NCBI GenBank assembly: GCA_009785015.1
Contig: WQXD01000027.1
Span: 1 to 24,118 of the forward strand
Direction of reading: 5' to 3'
Origin: Oscillospiraceae bacterium
GTDB taxonomy: Bacteria > Bacillota_A > Clostridia > Oscillospirales > WRJC01
Length of the DNA: 24,118 nt
Shown here: positions 1 to 9,259 of the stretch, one piece after another
Position numbering within the stretch: position 1 is the stretch's first letter
Layout of the letters: each line of letters starts with the position of its first letter
Position numbers and translations under genes: made by a program
The notes under the pieces: model-generated
Database searches by the model: none
What the model was told of the DNA's origin: nothing
The model's input: only the letters and a program-made list of their open reading frames with translations

Positions 1-162
1 AAAGCGTCATGAAGCGGGCGCGATGCTACCGGTAATGACTTCGATGGAAGTCATGGGTAGTGAAAGTCAATCGGAAGCAAGGTAGTACGCGATATCTTTC
101 GAGGTACGCGAGAGACTTGCCAGTACGATTGAACCCCCTGAATTTAGGCATGGGGAGCTTCA
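1..162 (+). mobile_element. Right end of an IS200/IS605 (TnpB) element, left part outside window
   Basis: The stretch at 131-162 carries the hallmark right-end motif of IS200/IS605-type elements: a C-run (134-138), an AATTTAGGCA spacer, then TGGGGAGCTTCA. This forms a subterminal imperfect hairpin of the kind recognised by a TnpA Y1 transposase. A reading frame compatible with a TnpB C-terminus runs to 85. Immediately after the motif the sequence becomes an open reading frame of an unrelated regulator, in frame but without its start, so the element appears to sit inside that gene. The exact last base (about 162) is inferred from the usual TTCA/TCAA end. The rest of the element lies before the window, so its family and activity cannot be confirmed. 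Confidence 0.65.
1..162 (+). ncRNA. Omega-RNA (reRNA)-like structured 3' end of the IS element
   Basis: The region folds strongly. ATGACTTC (35-42) and GAAGTCAT (47-54) make a perfect 8-bp stem with a GATG loop. It is enclosed by CTACC (26-30) pairing GGTAG (56-60). A longer-range stem pairs GCAAG (77-81) with CTTGC (116-120), and the right-end hairpin follows at 134-155. TnpB proteins use such an RNA from the element's 3' end as scaffold. The guide is the flanking DNA immediately after the right end, here from about 163 (GATAATCGCTTGGGAAACGA). Start, end and expression are inferred; the 5' part may be cut off by the window. Confidence 0.5.
2..85 (+). CDS. Possible C-terminal tail of TnpB (partial)
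   Basis: Of the three plus-strand frames at the window edge, only this one stays open for 27 codons; it ends at TAG 83-85. The other two stop at 12 and 33. The tail is short, low in complexity and has no diagnostic RuvC residue, because the catalytic domain would lie upstream. The assignment rests on position: in IS200/IS605 elements the 3' end of tnpB overlaps the omega-RNA, just before the right-end hairpin. It could instead be untranslated RNA sequence. Confidence 0.35.
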   Translation, partial: KRHEAGAMLPVMTSMEVMGSESQSEAR

Positions 163-756
163 GATAATCGCTTGGGAAACGAGGAAAAAGCGGTGGAATA
201 CGCAAAAAAAGCGCCCGGTACGGACGCAACTTCATGGTGCTTGCTTACGTCTATATACAAAGGCGAAAAATTAGTGGATCATGTTCAAGATAACTTGTGT
301 TGTTTTACGGACGTAATGGACCGTGAAATACGCAGAATGATGTGGCATGGAGGTTTTAATAACAGCGGGCGGAGAAAAGGGTTTCAACGTTCTCTCAAAC
401 TCTATGACTGGCTTTATGAGGATGGCGACTACGGTTTTTATAACACAAAAGTCGCGGATATTTACGCCAACCTCGCGTTATGCGACGCGGAGGATAAAGA
501 TTCAGACGGAGTTATAAGCAATCTCGCGCTTATGGCGGAGTGTTCAATAAAATTTCTCACGCAGGAGAGCTTTAACCGCACGTCGTTCCTCGTCAACCGC
601 ACAGTTCACAACAGCGAGCATAAAGGCTACCCAAGCTCAACGGACAACGAATGCAGAAGCCGGCTTAATATGATGAAACGCGATATATTCGATTTTGGCA
701 GAGAAGATGAAAGGTTTAAAGAAATCGAAAAAAGATTATCAGAATATGCAAATTAA
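163..756 (+). pseudogene. 5'-truncated XRE/HTH-type transcriptional regulator, C-terminal part only
   Basis: The frame is open from the end of the IS motif to TAA at 754-756 and has no plausible start. The only initiator-like codon is TTG at 172, with no ribosome binding site. The roughly 195 residues resemble the helical, TPR-like C-terminal domain of long XRE-family regulators common in Clostridia, where a phrase like EKAVEYAKKAP recurs. The expected N-terminal helix-turn-helix (about 60 residues) and linker are missing. The simplest reading is that the IS element interrupted the gene and the first half lies beyond the window. The match to the family comes from recollection of the pattern, not a search. 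Confidence 0.55.
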
Positions 757-821
757 CCGCCATTCCTGAAAAATTGAATTTGTTCCCAATTAATACAAGG
801 CAGTATTACACAGAAACGGCG

Positions 822-3800
822 TCAAATGCATATCAAATGCAGCCGCACATTGAGTATTTCCTTTGCTTTTGCCGTAATAACGCAGGTGTTTTGCTTTATT
901 TTTATGCGCTTTTGCTCGTCGGGCAAATCAACCTCAACCATATTTGTCAGATTCGCGGCGGCTACCATAAAACCCTTAAAATTGAGCGCCGCAACCTGCG
1001 TTTTATCTGAAACGTTCCAGAGGCGCACAATATAACCGCCGCCGTCTTCGGCGGCCTTCCAGTTGAGAACGGCGGTTTCGGAATTATCGCACTCCAAAAA
1101 CTCCCCGCGCGGCGCAAATATCCCGTCGTCTGACGCCCTGTCTGTGAACAGCGTCGTTTGGGGCGACGATACCTGCCAGCCCCATTTGGCGGCGTCAGAA
1201 TCGCTCACCACGCCGTTGCCCGATGTCAGGCAGTATCTGAACACTGCGAAACCCGTATGCGAGACCGAAAAATTCGTGCCGAAATTGTTGTTGAAAAGCT
1301 GTGAAAAAATCCAGCCGTTTTGCCGGTAGTCAGGCTCCGTCTGCGGGTCGTGGCGGAAACTTTCGCCGACGTAACAGCGGTGCGCAGGCGACACATACCC
1401 CGGCCACAATTTGCAGAACCCCGCCAGTACGGCGTCCGCGCTGCTCCACAGCATATAATAATCCCCATCCTGTATGCGCACCCAGTTTTGCGCGGCGATC
1501 AAATCGGAGTATGCGCCCGGGAGATAATCTTTCGCCGGCTCCATGATTGAGAGCGCGGATTCGTAGCGGAACCGCGGATTATCGGCTTTCAGCGGAAACG
1601 CCAAATGCGAGTTCAGCAAGGGCGTGGGGTCTTTGAATACGCTTGTTTCAAAATAAATGTTTTTTATTCCCGCGCATAACCGGATACGATGGCGTATGAC
1701 AGGATGTCCGGCTGCGGATGACTCGAGCTGCATTTCAGAATACGTATTTTTTTTCAGCGATGTGAGTTTAAATCTCGTGTCATGATACTTTTCGGCGCCG
1801 GAATTATCGTCGCGGACAATAAACCTGTAAAAATCCCCGCCGTCTGCATCGACAATCTCACGGTCCGCTTCTTTGTCGCGGATACTTGTGATTTGCATAG
1901 TTTTCGGGTCTGCGGCAATTCTGTAATATTCGTTTTCTATCATATTTTCCGTATTATTCGTATTATCCGTATTTTCCGTCGCGGAATCTTCGCCGGAACC
2001 GTTTTTCATGCGCAGCCGGTACGCTTTATATCCGTGCGCGGGAATATCATTTGCGTTGAAACATATGTTGTACCGCAGTGTTTTGGGGTCTTCGTAATAG
2101 CCGTAGCGTTTTGTCCCCTGAGCTAACCCCACCCTTTGCGGAGCGAAATCGACAGGCTCGAATGCGTCGTTTAATTCCGTCACATCATATGGGACACTTT
2201 CCCCCGAAACTTCGTCAATCAAGTCAAAGCTGCCGTCAATGCACGATATATCGGGGTAAACGTGCCAGCGGTAGTCAAGCGCCACGCCCCGCAGCACTTC
2301 GCCCGTATCGTGCATTACGCTCCCGGTGCCGTCCATTTCGCGCATGTTTACGGACATAGGCGCGTTCAGCGTCCATGAAGTCTGATTGAATACGACGAGA
2401 TATATTTCGCCCGCTTTCAACTTCAGCCCGTCGGCTATATATGCCATCGCCTTGTCGCGCACCTCGGCGGCAAACGCCTCGGCCCTGAAAGCTCTCAGGG
2501 CTTTTTCATACTCCGATGCCCGCGCCGCCGGCCCCGCAGGGAAATGATAGCCCCACGTATGCTCGTCATATAGTATCGATTCCTCGTAAGCCTCGTTGAT
2601 TTGCCCGGCCTGATAAACGTAATCCGTATGCAGGCTTGCAGCGGAGGCGAGCTTTTCCGCGCTTATGAGCGCGTTATGGTTGCGCCTGTTCACCGATGTG
2701 GGTATTGCAGTCGAGCTTGAGCCCGACGGATAATCCTGCCCCGGCAGTTCGCCCCGCCACACAGGCAGGCTTTCGGGTATTATTTTTGAAAAATCCTCGT
2801 AAAATTTCGCGTTTGTACTGCATATCAGACGCGGGTACGCCCATTTTTCATTCCATTTGCGCACAGTGTCCGCATATGCCCTGATATACGGCGAGTTGTC
2901 GCGGTTGCCGCCCCCCACAGGGTGGCGTATAACCGAATACGGAAAGCCGTTTTCAGCCGCGTTTTCAAGCCAGGCTTCAAGATTGGGCATCGCGCCGCGG
3001 GTGTCGCCCCCGCAGCCCTGATTGTTGCACCAGAAAAGCACCCGTTTCCCCGTGGGCGTTTCCCACCAGAACGCTCCCGGGGCGCTGTTTCCGAAAATTT
3101 CCTCCATGTTCCAGAACGAACGGAATTTGGGGTTGCTCCAGCTGTAATACAGCGGCAAACCGGGGCAGAATATTTTAACGCCGATATCCGCCATAACTTC
3201 GGACAACCCCCAGCTTATGCCGGGTACGTCGTTGTGTTCCGCGCTGACTACGGGAATGCCGCAGCGGCGGCTTATCTCCGCGCTGCGGTACGCTGCCCTG
3301 ACGAGCGTTTCATGTCCGCATATCTCGCTTACCATATTGCCGTAAAGCGCGGTCATCTCGAACTGCCCGCTTTGAAGCAGGCGAATCATCTTGTCTTTTT
3401 GCTCTTTCTCGGCCGTTTTGAAAAAGCTGTCGAGCGACCATGCCTGCTCTATGACTATCCTGAATTTCGCGTCGTCGGGGTAGGACTCTGTCTGGCCGGC
3501 ATAGGTTATGGCTTCATTCAAATACCGGGCCATTTCTTTTTGTACATTCGACGCAAGGTCCGTATATCCCAAATCATGGTGGGAGAGCTGCACGACATGG
3601 ACTACCCAATGCCTCGGAGGCGTAACGCCGATCTCGCGGCTGGCTGACTGCGCCTCTCCGTAAGTCAGCCTGAACAATACTTTCTGCGTTTCCGACGCTT
3701 CAGTGATGAAAAATTCCAGCGTGTTTTCCCCGCCGCGCAAATCATACTTTTGACGCCCGATAATCGCGCCGCCGTGTTCGGCTGCTACTTCCGCGCCTGT

Positions 3801-3908
3801 AAGATTTCCGGAGCTTGAAACGACAATCCGTATCATCTGCTCAAGTCCGTCTGCGCCTTCTTTTACAAAAATGCTCGGACGAATCGATTTAATAACACAT
3901 TCAACCAT
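822..3908 (-). CDS. GH38-like glycoside hydrolase (alpha-mannosidase type)
   Basis: This is the last gene of the minus-strand operon and encodes 1028 residues with no signal peptide, so a cytoplasmic enzyme. After an N-terminal beta-rich domain (about 1-95), the segment VVQLSHHDLGYTD near 105-117 matches the GH38 metal-binding H-x-D motif (H110, D112). EHNDVPG near 224-230 lies where the family carries its catalytic aspartate (D227). The C-terminal half is beta-sandwich-like, as in GH38 enzymes. Known GH38 enzymes remove alpha-mannose with a zinc-assisted retaining mechanism; the substrate here is not determined, and the motifs are divergent from classical mannosidases. The start at 3908 is well supported by AAGGAGGG seven bases upstream. 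That site overlaps the stop of the preceding gene (13-base gap), implying coupled translation. No convincing terminator follows. Confidence 0.7.
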   Translation of the reverse strand: MVECVIKSIRPSIFVKEGADGLEQMIRIVVSSSGNLTGAEVAAEHGGAIIGRQKYDLRGGENTLEFFITEASETQKVLFRLTYGEAQSASREIGVTPPRHWVVHVVQLSHHDLGYTDLASNVQKEMARYLNEAITYAGQTESYPDDAKFRIVIEQAWSLDSFFKTAEKEQKDKMIRLLQSGQFEMTALYGNMVSEICGHETLVRAAYRSAEISRRCGIPVVSAEHNDVPGISWGLSEVMADIGVKIFCPGLPLYYSWSNPKFRSFWNMEEIFGNSAPGAFWWETPTGKRVLFWCNNQGCGGDTRGAMPNLEAWLENAAENGFPYSVIRHPVGGGNRDNSPYIRAYADTVRKWNEKWAYPRLICSTNAKFYEDFSKIIPESLPVWRGELPGQDYPSGSSSTAIPTSVNRRNHNALISAEKLASAASLHTDYVYQAGQINEAYEESILYDEHTWGYHFPAGPAARASEYEKALRAFRAEAFAAEVRDKAMAYIADGLKLKAGEIYLVVFNQTSWTLNAPMSVNMREMDGTGSVMHDTGEVLRGVALDYRWHVYPDISCIDGSFDLIDEVSGESVPYDVTELNDAFEPVDFAPQRVGLAQGTKRYGYYEDPKTLRYNICFNANDIPAHGYKAYRLRMKNGSGEDSATENTDNTNNTENMIENEYYRIAADPKTMQITSIRDKEADREIVDADGGDFYRFIVRDDNSGAEKYHDTRFKLTSLKKNTYSEMQLESSAAGHPVIRHRIRLCAGIKNIYFETSVFKDPTPLLNSHLAFPLKADNPRFRYESALSIMEPAKDYLPGAYSDLIAAQNWVRIQDGDYYMLWSSADAVLAGFCKLWPGYVSPAHRCYVGESFRHDPQTEPDYRQNGWIFSQLFNNNFGTNFSVSHTGFAVFRYCLTSGNGVVSDSDAAKWGWQVSSPQTTLFTDRASDDGIFAPRGEFLECDNSETAVLNWKAAEDGGGYIVRLWNVSDKTQVAALNFKGFMVAAANLTNMVEVDLPDEQKRIKIKQNTCVITAKAKEILNVRLHLICI

Positions 3909-3921
3909 TTATATTCCCTCC

Positions 3922-6900
3922 TTAACTTTTTATAACCGGCGTTATCCGCATGGGTCCTCTCGGTCCGGACGGACATATCTCTCCCAGATAATTCGCCAAC
4001 GTATTGGTCGCGGCAACGGTGATTTCCATATCCCCGGCATTTTCGCCGTTTTCCACAACCCATCTGAACGGAGCCCACAGCCTTGCGCCCATGTTTTGAC
4101 CATTTATAAAAAGCTGCACAGCCCCCTCCGCATTATCCAAATCTATGATAAAAGGCCCGCCGCCGGGCAATCTTACGCGTTTGGAGTACCGCGCGCTCCC
4201 GGAATAGAAAGGGTAACCCTGCTCGTTCCACGGGCTGAGGCTGACAAAAGCGGGCTCGGGCATGATACGCCATTCCTCTCCGCTCTTTTTTACGCCGAAT
4301 CGCCCCAGCAGCACGGCGCCGTACTTCAACGGCTGCGGCTCGCCCGACCACGCCTCGCATTTTATAACTATCATCAGGGTGTTTTTGTCTTTTTTAAGAC
4401 CGTTTGCCGCATAATAAGCCGGAAATCCCTTTCCGATGTGCCAGCCTGCGGGAGAACATATATCGCCGTTGAAAAATACCGATATATCGCCCGCTCCCAT
4501 GACGGACGAGCCGGAAACCACGTCGTCGAGCGCAATGTATGCGTCATTTACGTCAGTTTCGGATTCTATGTCTGCAATGTACCTGTATTCCGTAGTCATG
4601 CCGTGACAATTGATCTCATGTGCCCACCGCCTTATATGCAGGGCGTTGCAGCCGTCCGTATTGAATGTCCAGCCGTCGTTTTCCACTTCGATATTTTCCG
4701 GACAAAGCGCGGGGCGGGGCATTATTTCAGCGCTGCCGCATATCCCGTCTGCAACAAGCATCAGCGCCGAGCCCGCCGGAGCCATGTTCAGCTCGGCACA
4801 GCTTCCGCCGGTTTCGGCGTATTCGCCGTTTTCTGCGTCCAGCATGACGATATGGCGACCCGAAAACGCCACTCTGCCGCAAAACCCGCGTTCATCGTCG
4901 GTATTGGCGAAAAACCATATATTTCCAACCGGTGTTTTCCGGCATAACGCATAGACCATGTCGTTCCCTTCTCCGGTAAGCTGCATTCCGTCAATATTGT
5001 CATCGCGCAAAAAACCGGACAGTATTTTGCATATAGCGCTCCGCGTCATATTTTTTGCGGGGCAAACGCTCCGGCGCGCGCCGTCCGTATGCCGTATTTG
5101 AGAACCATGCCCGTCGTTAAAAACCAGCAGCCTGCCGCCCGAATCGGCAAACCGCTCCAGCAACGTCAAAGCGTCGTCATTCAAACCCTCCGGCGATGCA
5201 ATGATAATATGCTTAAAACGAAGTCCGCCGGTCCCGCACGCGCACTCTTGTATTGCGCTTTCGGGCGCGTTTGTTTCGATTGTCAGCGCGCCGCCCTCAA
5301 TCCGTGCCGAAGCCAGATCGCCTTCGGTGATAATTTCATAAAGACGATGTTCATTTAACATACCGGCGCATACCAAATCAAACGCGTCGCTTATCGCGGC
5401 ATCTCGGCCGCGCTGGCGTCCCACGGCATAACTGCGGCGGAATGCGCTTTCGGGATACAGTACCGCAGTGTCCGCCACGGGTTCGCCCTGTGAGAGCGCC
5501 CACGATATTCTGGCCGCATAATCGGCAAAATATTTATATAACGACGCGTCGGCGCCATGGTAATGGCAGGGCGGAGCGTCGTTTTTCCTGAAGCCTTTGA
5601 TGCTGTAAAAAAAAGCGTGCGGGCACAGCGCGTTGACGCCGAGGGCGTATTCCCAATCGATGACAGCCTTCATATGGCGGTATTGCAGGCCCCAGCCGCC
5701 GAGCCCAAAACTCTCGCTGAGCACGCGCCGCCGCCCTGCCGTATGAGCTATGGAAGACACCAGTTTCGGTCCGGTGACATTCGTCTTTACTGCCGGCATG
5801 TAAGGGCGGGTCCCGACCATATATGACATAGACCCGCTCTCGGCGGCGGAGGTAAGCTGGTCTACGCCCGGCATATGCATGAAAGACAATCCGGGAAGCG
5901 GACCTGCCTGGAAGATGTGATTAAAATAGAGTCCCTCTTCAAGCAGGACGTGCCCCGTAAGCATCAGCTCGTTGTCTTCGCACCATTTCGCGTAAGCCTT
6001 GAAAAAGTTATCCCGGTAAAGGCGGGAAACAGTACGCCAATAAAAGCAGCGCAAATCCCCGGCTTGTTTTGTGTCTCCGCAATCGAAGAACAGGGCTCCG
6101 GCAATAATGGCCAAATCCGATACGGGAGCGCCGTCGCGCGCCATCTCGGCTGTCAGCATGGGGGTGTACGGCGCGCATCGCCCGTTATTGCGGCTTGTAT
6201 ACCAGCCCCCGTCATGATGCCACGGCAAAAGCGTCGGTTCGTCGGTGAAAAACCCTTTGATGACTTTGCCGAACCGCCGCTTAAAACGCCGCCTGTATAT
6301 TTCATGCGTACATTCGATGAATGCCCGGAGCGTTTCGGGATTTAAATAATCAACGCCGAAAATCATACCATTGCCGCTGTGGATGGTGTTTATCCAGAAA
6401 AGCGCAACTTCCCCCTCTTTGTCCACCAGCACCCTCTTCTGTTGCTCATCGACACGGTAACAAAGCAGATTCTGCCCTTCATCGGACACTTGCTGCGCGG
6501 AAAACAGCTCGCATCCGTCCGGCAGGGCGCTTAAAGGTATATACGCGCCTTCGGGATCCGGCACCGTATGAAATACATCGTATTCGATAAAACGCACCCG
6601 GCAGTCCATTCTCCCCGAAACCTTTGTGTTGCCGATACCGCTGGGAAAGAGATTTTCGTCGTAAAACCATATCTCCATGCCATATGTTTCCGCCTCGTTT
6701 ACCGCGACTTCGACCGCATCCAGCCATTCGTCGGACATATACTGTGTTTCAAGCCCGAAGCGCGCATGGATGAAGAACCCGCCCAACCCCATCAAATGAA
6801 AATTTTGAATTTGCGCGGCAATTTCGGAGGCGTCCATTTTGGCGTTCCAAAACCAGAAAGGCTTGACGCCATATTCGGGGGATGGGTTTCGGAAACCTTT

Positions 6901-6957
6901 CAGAAACTCGGATGTTTGGCCGTTCATATTTACTGTGCCGATATGCAAACTTCGCAT
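3922..6957 (-). CDS. GH106-like glycosyl hydrolase (alpha-L-rhamnosidase type)
   Basis: A protein of about 1000 residues without signal peptide. The N-terminal catalytic domain has the features I associate with GH106-like enzymes: PFWFWN (33-38), a stretch on meeting and ordering helices (FHLMGLGGFFIHARFG, 53-68), WFYDEN (97-102), FTDEP (237-241) and TGHVLLEEG (334-342). The last ~150 residues form a GH2-type sugar-binding beta-sandwich (VQLFINGQNMG). GH106 members hydrolyse alpha-L-rhamnosides in plant pectins and glycosides. Specificity here is inferred from family only. The start is uncertain. The longer form begins at 6957 and overlaps the preceding gene by 28 bases. A second ATG at 6927 lies two bases after that gene's stop and would remove 10 residues. 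Neither has a good ribosome binding site, so translation is probably coupled to the GH2 gene upstream. Confidence 0.7.
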   Translation of the reverse strand: MRSLHIGTVNMNGQTSEFLKGFRNPSPEYGVKPFWFWNAKMDASEIAAQIQNFHLMGLGGFFIHARFGLETQYMSDEWLDAVEVAVNEAETYGMEIWFYDENLFPSGIGNTKVSGRMDCRVRFIEYDVFHTVPDPEGAYIPLSALPDGCELFSAQQVSDEGQNLLCYRVDEQQKRVLVDKEGEVALFWINTIHSGNGMIFGVDYLNPETLRAFIECTHEIYRRRFKRRFGKVIKGFFTDEPTLLPWHHDGGWYTSRNNGRCAPYTPMLTAEMARDGAPVSDLAIIAGALFFDCGDTKQAGDLRCFYWRTVSRLYRDNFFKAYAKWCEDNELMLTGHVLLEEGLYFNHIFQAGPLPGLSFMHMPGVDQLTSAAESGSMSYMVGTRPYMPAVKTNVTGPKLVSSIAHTAGRRRVLSESFGLGGWGLQYRHMKAVIDWEYALGVNALCPHAFFYSIKGFRKNDAPPCHYHGADASLYKYFADYAARISWALSQGEPVADTAVLYPESAFRRSYAVGRQRGRDAAISDAFDLVCAGMLNEHRLYEIITEGDLASARIEGGALTIETNAPESAIQECACGTGGLRFKHIIIASPEGLNDDALTLLERFADSGGRLLVFNDGHGSQIRHTDGARRSVCPAKNMTRSAICKILSGFLRDDNIDGMQLTGEGNDMVYALCRKTPVGNIWFFANTDDERGFCGRVAFSGRHIVMLDAENGEYAETGGSCAELNMAPAGSALMLVADGICGSAEIMPRPALCPENIEVENDGWTFNTDGCNALHIRRWAHEINCHGMTTEYRYIADIESETDVNDAYIALDDVVSGSSVMGAGDISVFFNGDICSPAGWHIGKGFPAYYAANGLKKDKNTLMIVIKCEAWSGEPQPLKYGAVLLGRFGVKKSGEEWRIMPEPAFVSLSPWNEQGYPFYSGSARYSKRVRLPGGGPFIIDLDNAEGAVQLFINGQNMGARLWAPFRWVVENGENAGDMEITVAATNTLANYLGEICPSGPRGPMRITPVIKS

Positions 6958-9230
6958 TTTTCCAATCCGCCCGATATCGCCGTGAGTTTGATTTCTCCCT
7001 TTCCGTCGGATTTCACCACTGCCATCAATTTCCCGTCGTATGCGCTGTGCGTGTTTCCGACATACATTTCTTCCGTCTTCGGGTTCGCCGAACCGACCGC
7101 GAGAAGTTTCCCCGCGCCCTCGACTGCGAACGAGACCGTATTTACGGCATTTGTCACGGTTTTGCCGTCGACGTCCGCGATTTCCGCCGTGATATATGAC
7201 AAATCGCCGTTTGAACCTATAGCATCCCTGTCGGCCGTCAGTTTTATTTTTACTGGAGCTTTTGAGCTCGATAAAATAACCGAATTGTTGTTTGAGTCCA
7301 CCGCTTTGAGTTCGCCTTTTTTATACGGGACCGTGAAACTTGTTTTGAATTCCTTTAAATCGTTTTTGCCTGCTGATTGTCCGTTTGCAAACAATTCAAC
7401 CGATTGGGCGGGTGAATAAATATCCACTACAACCGGCGTTCCCTCGGCGATATCGAAGTCCCAGCCCTCTATTCCGTCGTTCCAGCCCCAATATGTGAGT
7501 TTTTCCGTTTCGTGCTTATATCTCGTGGGACGTCTTACGAACATTTTGGGCTTGTCCGCAACTTCCCACAGTATATCCCTGTAATACGACTGCGGCCTTT
7601 TGAACCCGCACACGTCTATGTCGCCGCAGTACGCCTGGTTCCACGGATAATCCGTCAAATGCCATTCGACTTCGGGACGTTCTTCGGTATAATACGCTTG
7701 CCCTATTCCGGCTTCGCCGAGATAATCTATCGCAGTCCAGACAAAATCGCCGATGACGTTCGGGTTTTTGAGCGTCTCTTCCCATGACTGCCATATATCT
7801 TTCGGAACGGTTTCGGTCCCGATGATAACCCGGTCGGGATATTTTGTTTTATCCGGTTCATAATCCTTGTGCTGATAGTTATACCCGACAAAATCAAGCG
7901 GCGCGACAACGGAATCCGTGCCTTCGATATTTGCCCGAACGCTTTTGTCATAGGGTATCAAGGCTATGCCCACGGGTCTGCTGTCGTCGTATTTTCTTAT
8001 CGTTTCGGCGAGAAGTTTTGAAGTTTTTGGGGCGCCGCTGCAGCCGCACTGCTCCACTATCTCGTTTCCTATGCTCCAGAATATCACCGACGGGTGATTT
8101 CTGTCCCTTAAAACCATGCTTGTTATATCGTGTTCCCAGTCGGTATCGAAATTCATGTGATAGTCAAACTGAGTTTTCGCGCATCTCCACTGGTCGAAAA
8201 TTTCGTCCATGACGATCATACCGAGCCTGTCGCACGCATCCAGAAAAGCCGGGGCGGGGGGATTATGCGCCGTTCTGACCGCGTTGAACCCGCTCGCTTT
8301 TAAAATCTCGATTTTTCTTTCTTCGCTCCTGGCATACGAAGCCGCGCCGAGTATGCCGTTATCGTGATGTATGCAGCCGCCTTTTAACTTCAACGGCCTG
8401 CCGTTTAGGATAAAGCCGTTTTTGGCGTCGATCGAAAACGTGCGTATTCCGAAAACCGTTTCGGCCGTGTCGGTTATATCGCCGTTTTTATACAGATTTG
8501 TCACAAGCTTATATAAATTCGGGGAATCAATATCCCAGAGTTTCGGGTTTTTTATTTCGATATTGTCCGCCGCGCCGTTTTTAATCGATTTAACCGAAGC
8601 CGCAACCGAATTATTCCCCAAATCCGCGATTATATGCTCGATATGATAAACGTCTTTATTCTCTCCGGTCAAGGTGGCCCCTGTCACATTTACGCTTATG
8701 ACGGCGGCGTTTTCATCGGCGGATATTGTTTTTACATACACGCCGTTTACATTTATATGATTATTTTCCCCGACATACATCCAGGCGTATCTGTAAATCC
8801 CGGAACCGCTGTACCAGCGGCTGTTCGGTACCGCCGAATTGTCCGCGATAACTTCCAGGGTGTTTTCTTCGCCGTATTTCATATATTCGTCCAATTCGAC
8901 GATAAAAGTCGTATAACCGTAATTCTGCCGTTTTATCTTGTTGTTGTTCAGCTTGACTTCTGCGTTTTTATATATCCCCTCAAATTCGACGCAAACGTTT
9001 TTGTCTTCCCATTCCCCGGGCGCGAAGAATGTTTTCGCATAATATCCAACGCCGCCGGGGAAATAGCCTCCGTCGCGTTTTGTCAGATTATCCGGCGAGC
9101 GTTTCTGTTCAATCATAAAATCATGGGGCAAATCCACTGTTTTTTTTGCGCTCATGCCCATTCCCCAAAAATTAAACGGAATATTGCCGTTTGCGAACTG
9201 CCAGTTTTTATTGAAACATATTTTTTCCAT
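6930..9230 (-). CDS. GH2 beta-galactosidase-type enzyme
   Basis: A 766-residue member of glycoside hydrolase family 2 in its usual domain order: sugar-binding jelly roll (about 1-155), Ig-like domain (160-265), TIM barrel (268-560), then two more beta domains at the C-terminus (a DUF4982-like and a bacterial-Ig-like domain). The catalytic pair is visible: acid/base E390 in WSIGNE and nucleophile E473 in IIGTETVP. RTAHNPP (319-325) and DEIFDQW (342-348) are typical barrel motifs. It would cleave a terminal beta-galactoside or related beta-glycoside in the cytoplasm, as no signal peptide is present. The start at 9230 follows a weak AAAGGG site. The gene lies 29 bases after the dehydratase gene in the same operon. 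The C-terminal extension suggests an oligosaccharide-active enzyme rather than a simple lactase; the exact substrate is unknown. Confidence 0.88.
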   Translation of the reverse strand: MEKICFNKNWQFANGNIPFNFWGMGMSAKKTVDLPHDFMIEQKRSPDNLTKRDGGYFPGGVGYYAKTFFAPGEWEDKNVCVEFEGIYKNAEVKLNNNKIKRQNYGYTTFIVELDEYMKYGEENTLEVIADNSAVPNSRWYSGSGIYRYAWMYVGENNHINVNGVYVKTISADENAAVISVNVTGATLTGENKDVYHIEHIIADLGNNSVAASVKSIKNGAADNIEIKNPKLWDIDSPNLYKLVTNLYKNGDITDTAETVFGIRTFSIDAKNGFILNGRPLKLKGGCIHHDNGILGAASYARSEERKIEILKASGFNAVRTAHNPPAPAFLDACDRLGMIVMDEIFDQWRCAKTQFDYHMNFDTDWEHDITSMVLRDRNHPSVIFWSIGNEIVEQCGCSGAPKTSKLLAETIRKYDDSRPVGIALIPYDKSVRANIEGTDSVVAPLDFVGYNYQHKDYEPDKTKYPDRVIIGTETVPKDIWQSWEETLKNPNVIGDFVWTAIDYLGEAGIGQAYYTEERPEVEWHLTDYPWNQAYCGDIDVCGFKRPQSYYRDILWEVADKPKMFVRRPTRYKHETEKLTYWGWNDGIEGWDFDIAEGTPVVVDIYSPAQSVELFANGQSAGKNDLKEFKTSFTVPYKKGELKAVDSNNNSVILSSSKAPVKIKLTADRDAIGSNGDLSYITAEIADVDGKTVTNAVNTVSFAVEGAGKLLAVGSANPKTEEMYVGNTHSAYDGKLMAVVKSDGKGEIKLTAISGGLEKCEVCISAQ

Positions 9231-9259
9231 ACTTATCTGACCCTTTCTTCGAATAAATT

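Noticed and set aside
822..841. Direct repeat TCAAATGCA (822-830 and 833-841) at the end of the GH38-like gene
   Set aside because: Too short and isolated to be a repeat array or att site; no structure around it.
3871..4947. Long open frame (358 codons) on the plus strand opposite the GH106-like gene
   Set aside because: It lies wholly antisense to a well-supported glycosidase, has no ribosome binding site and shows no domain motif; it arises from the codon bias of the real gene.
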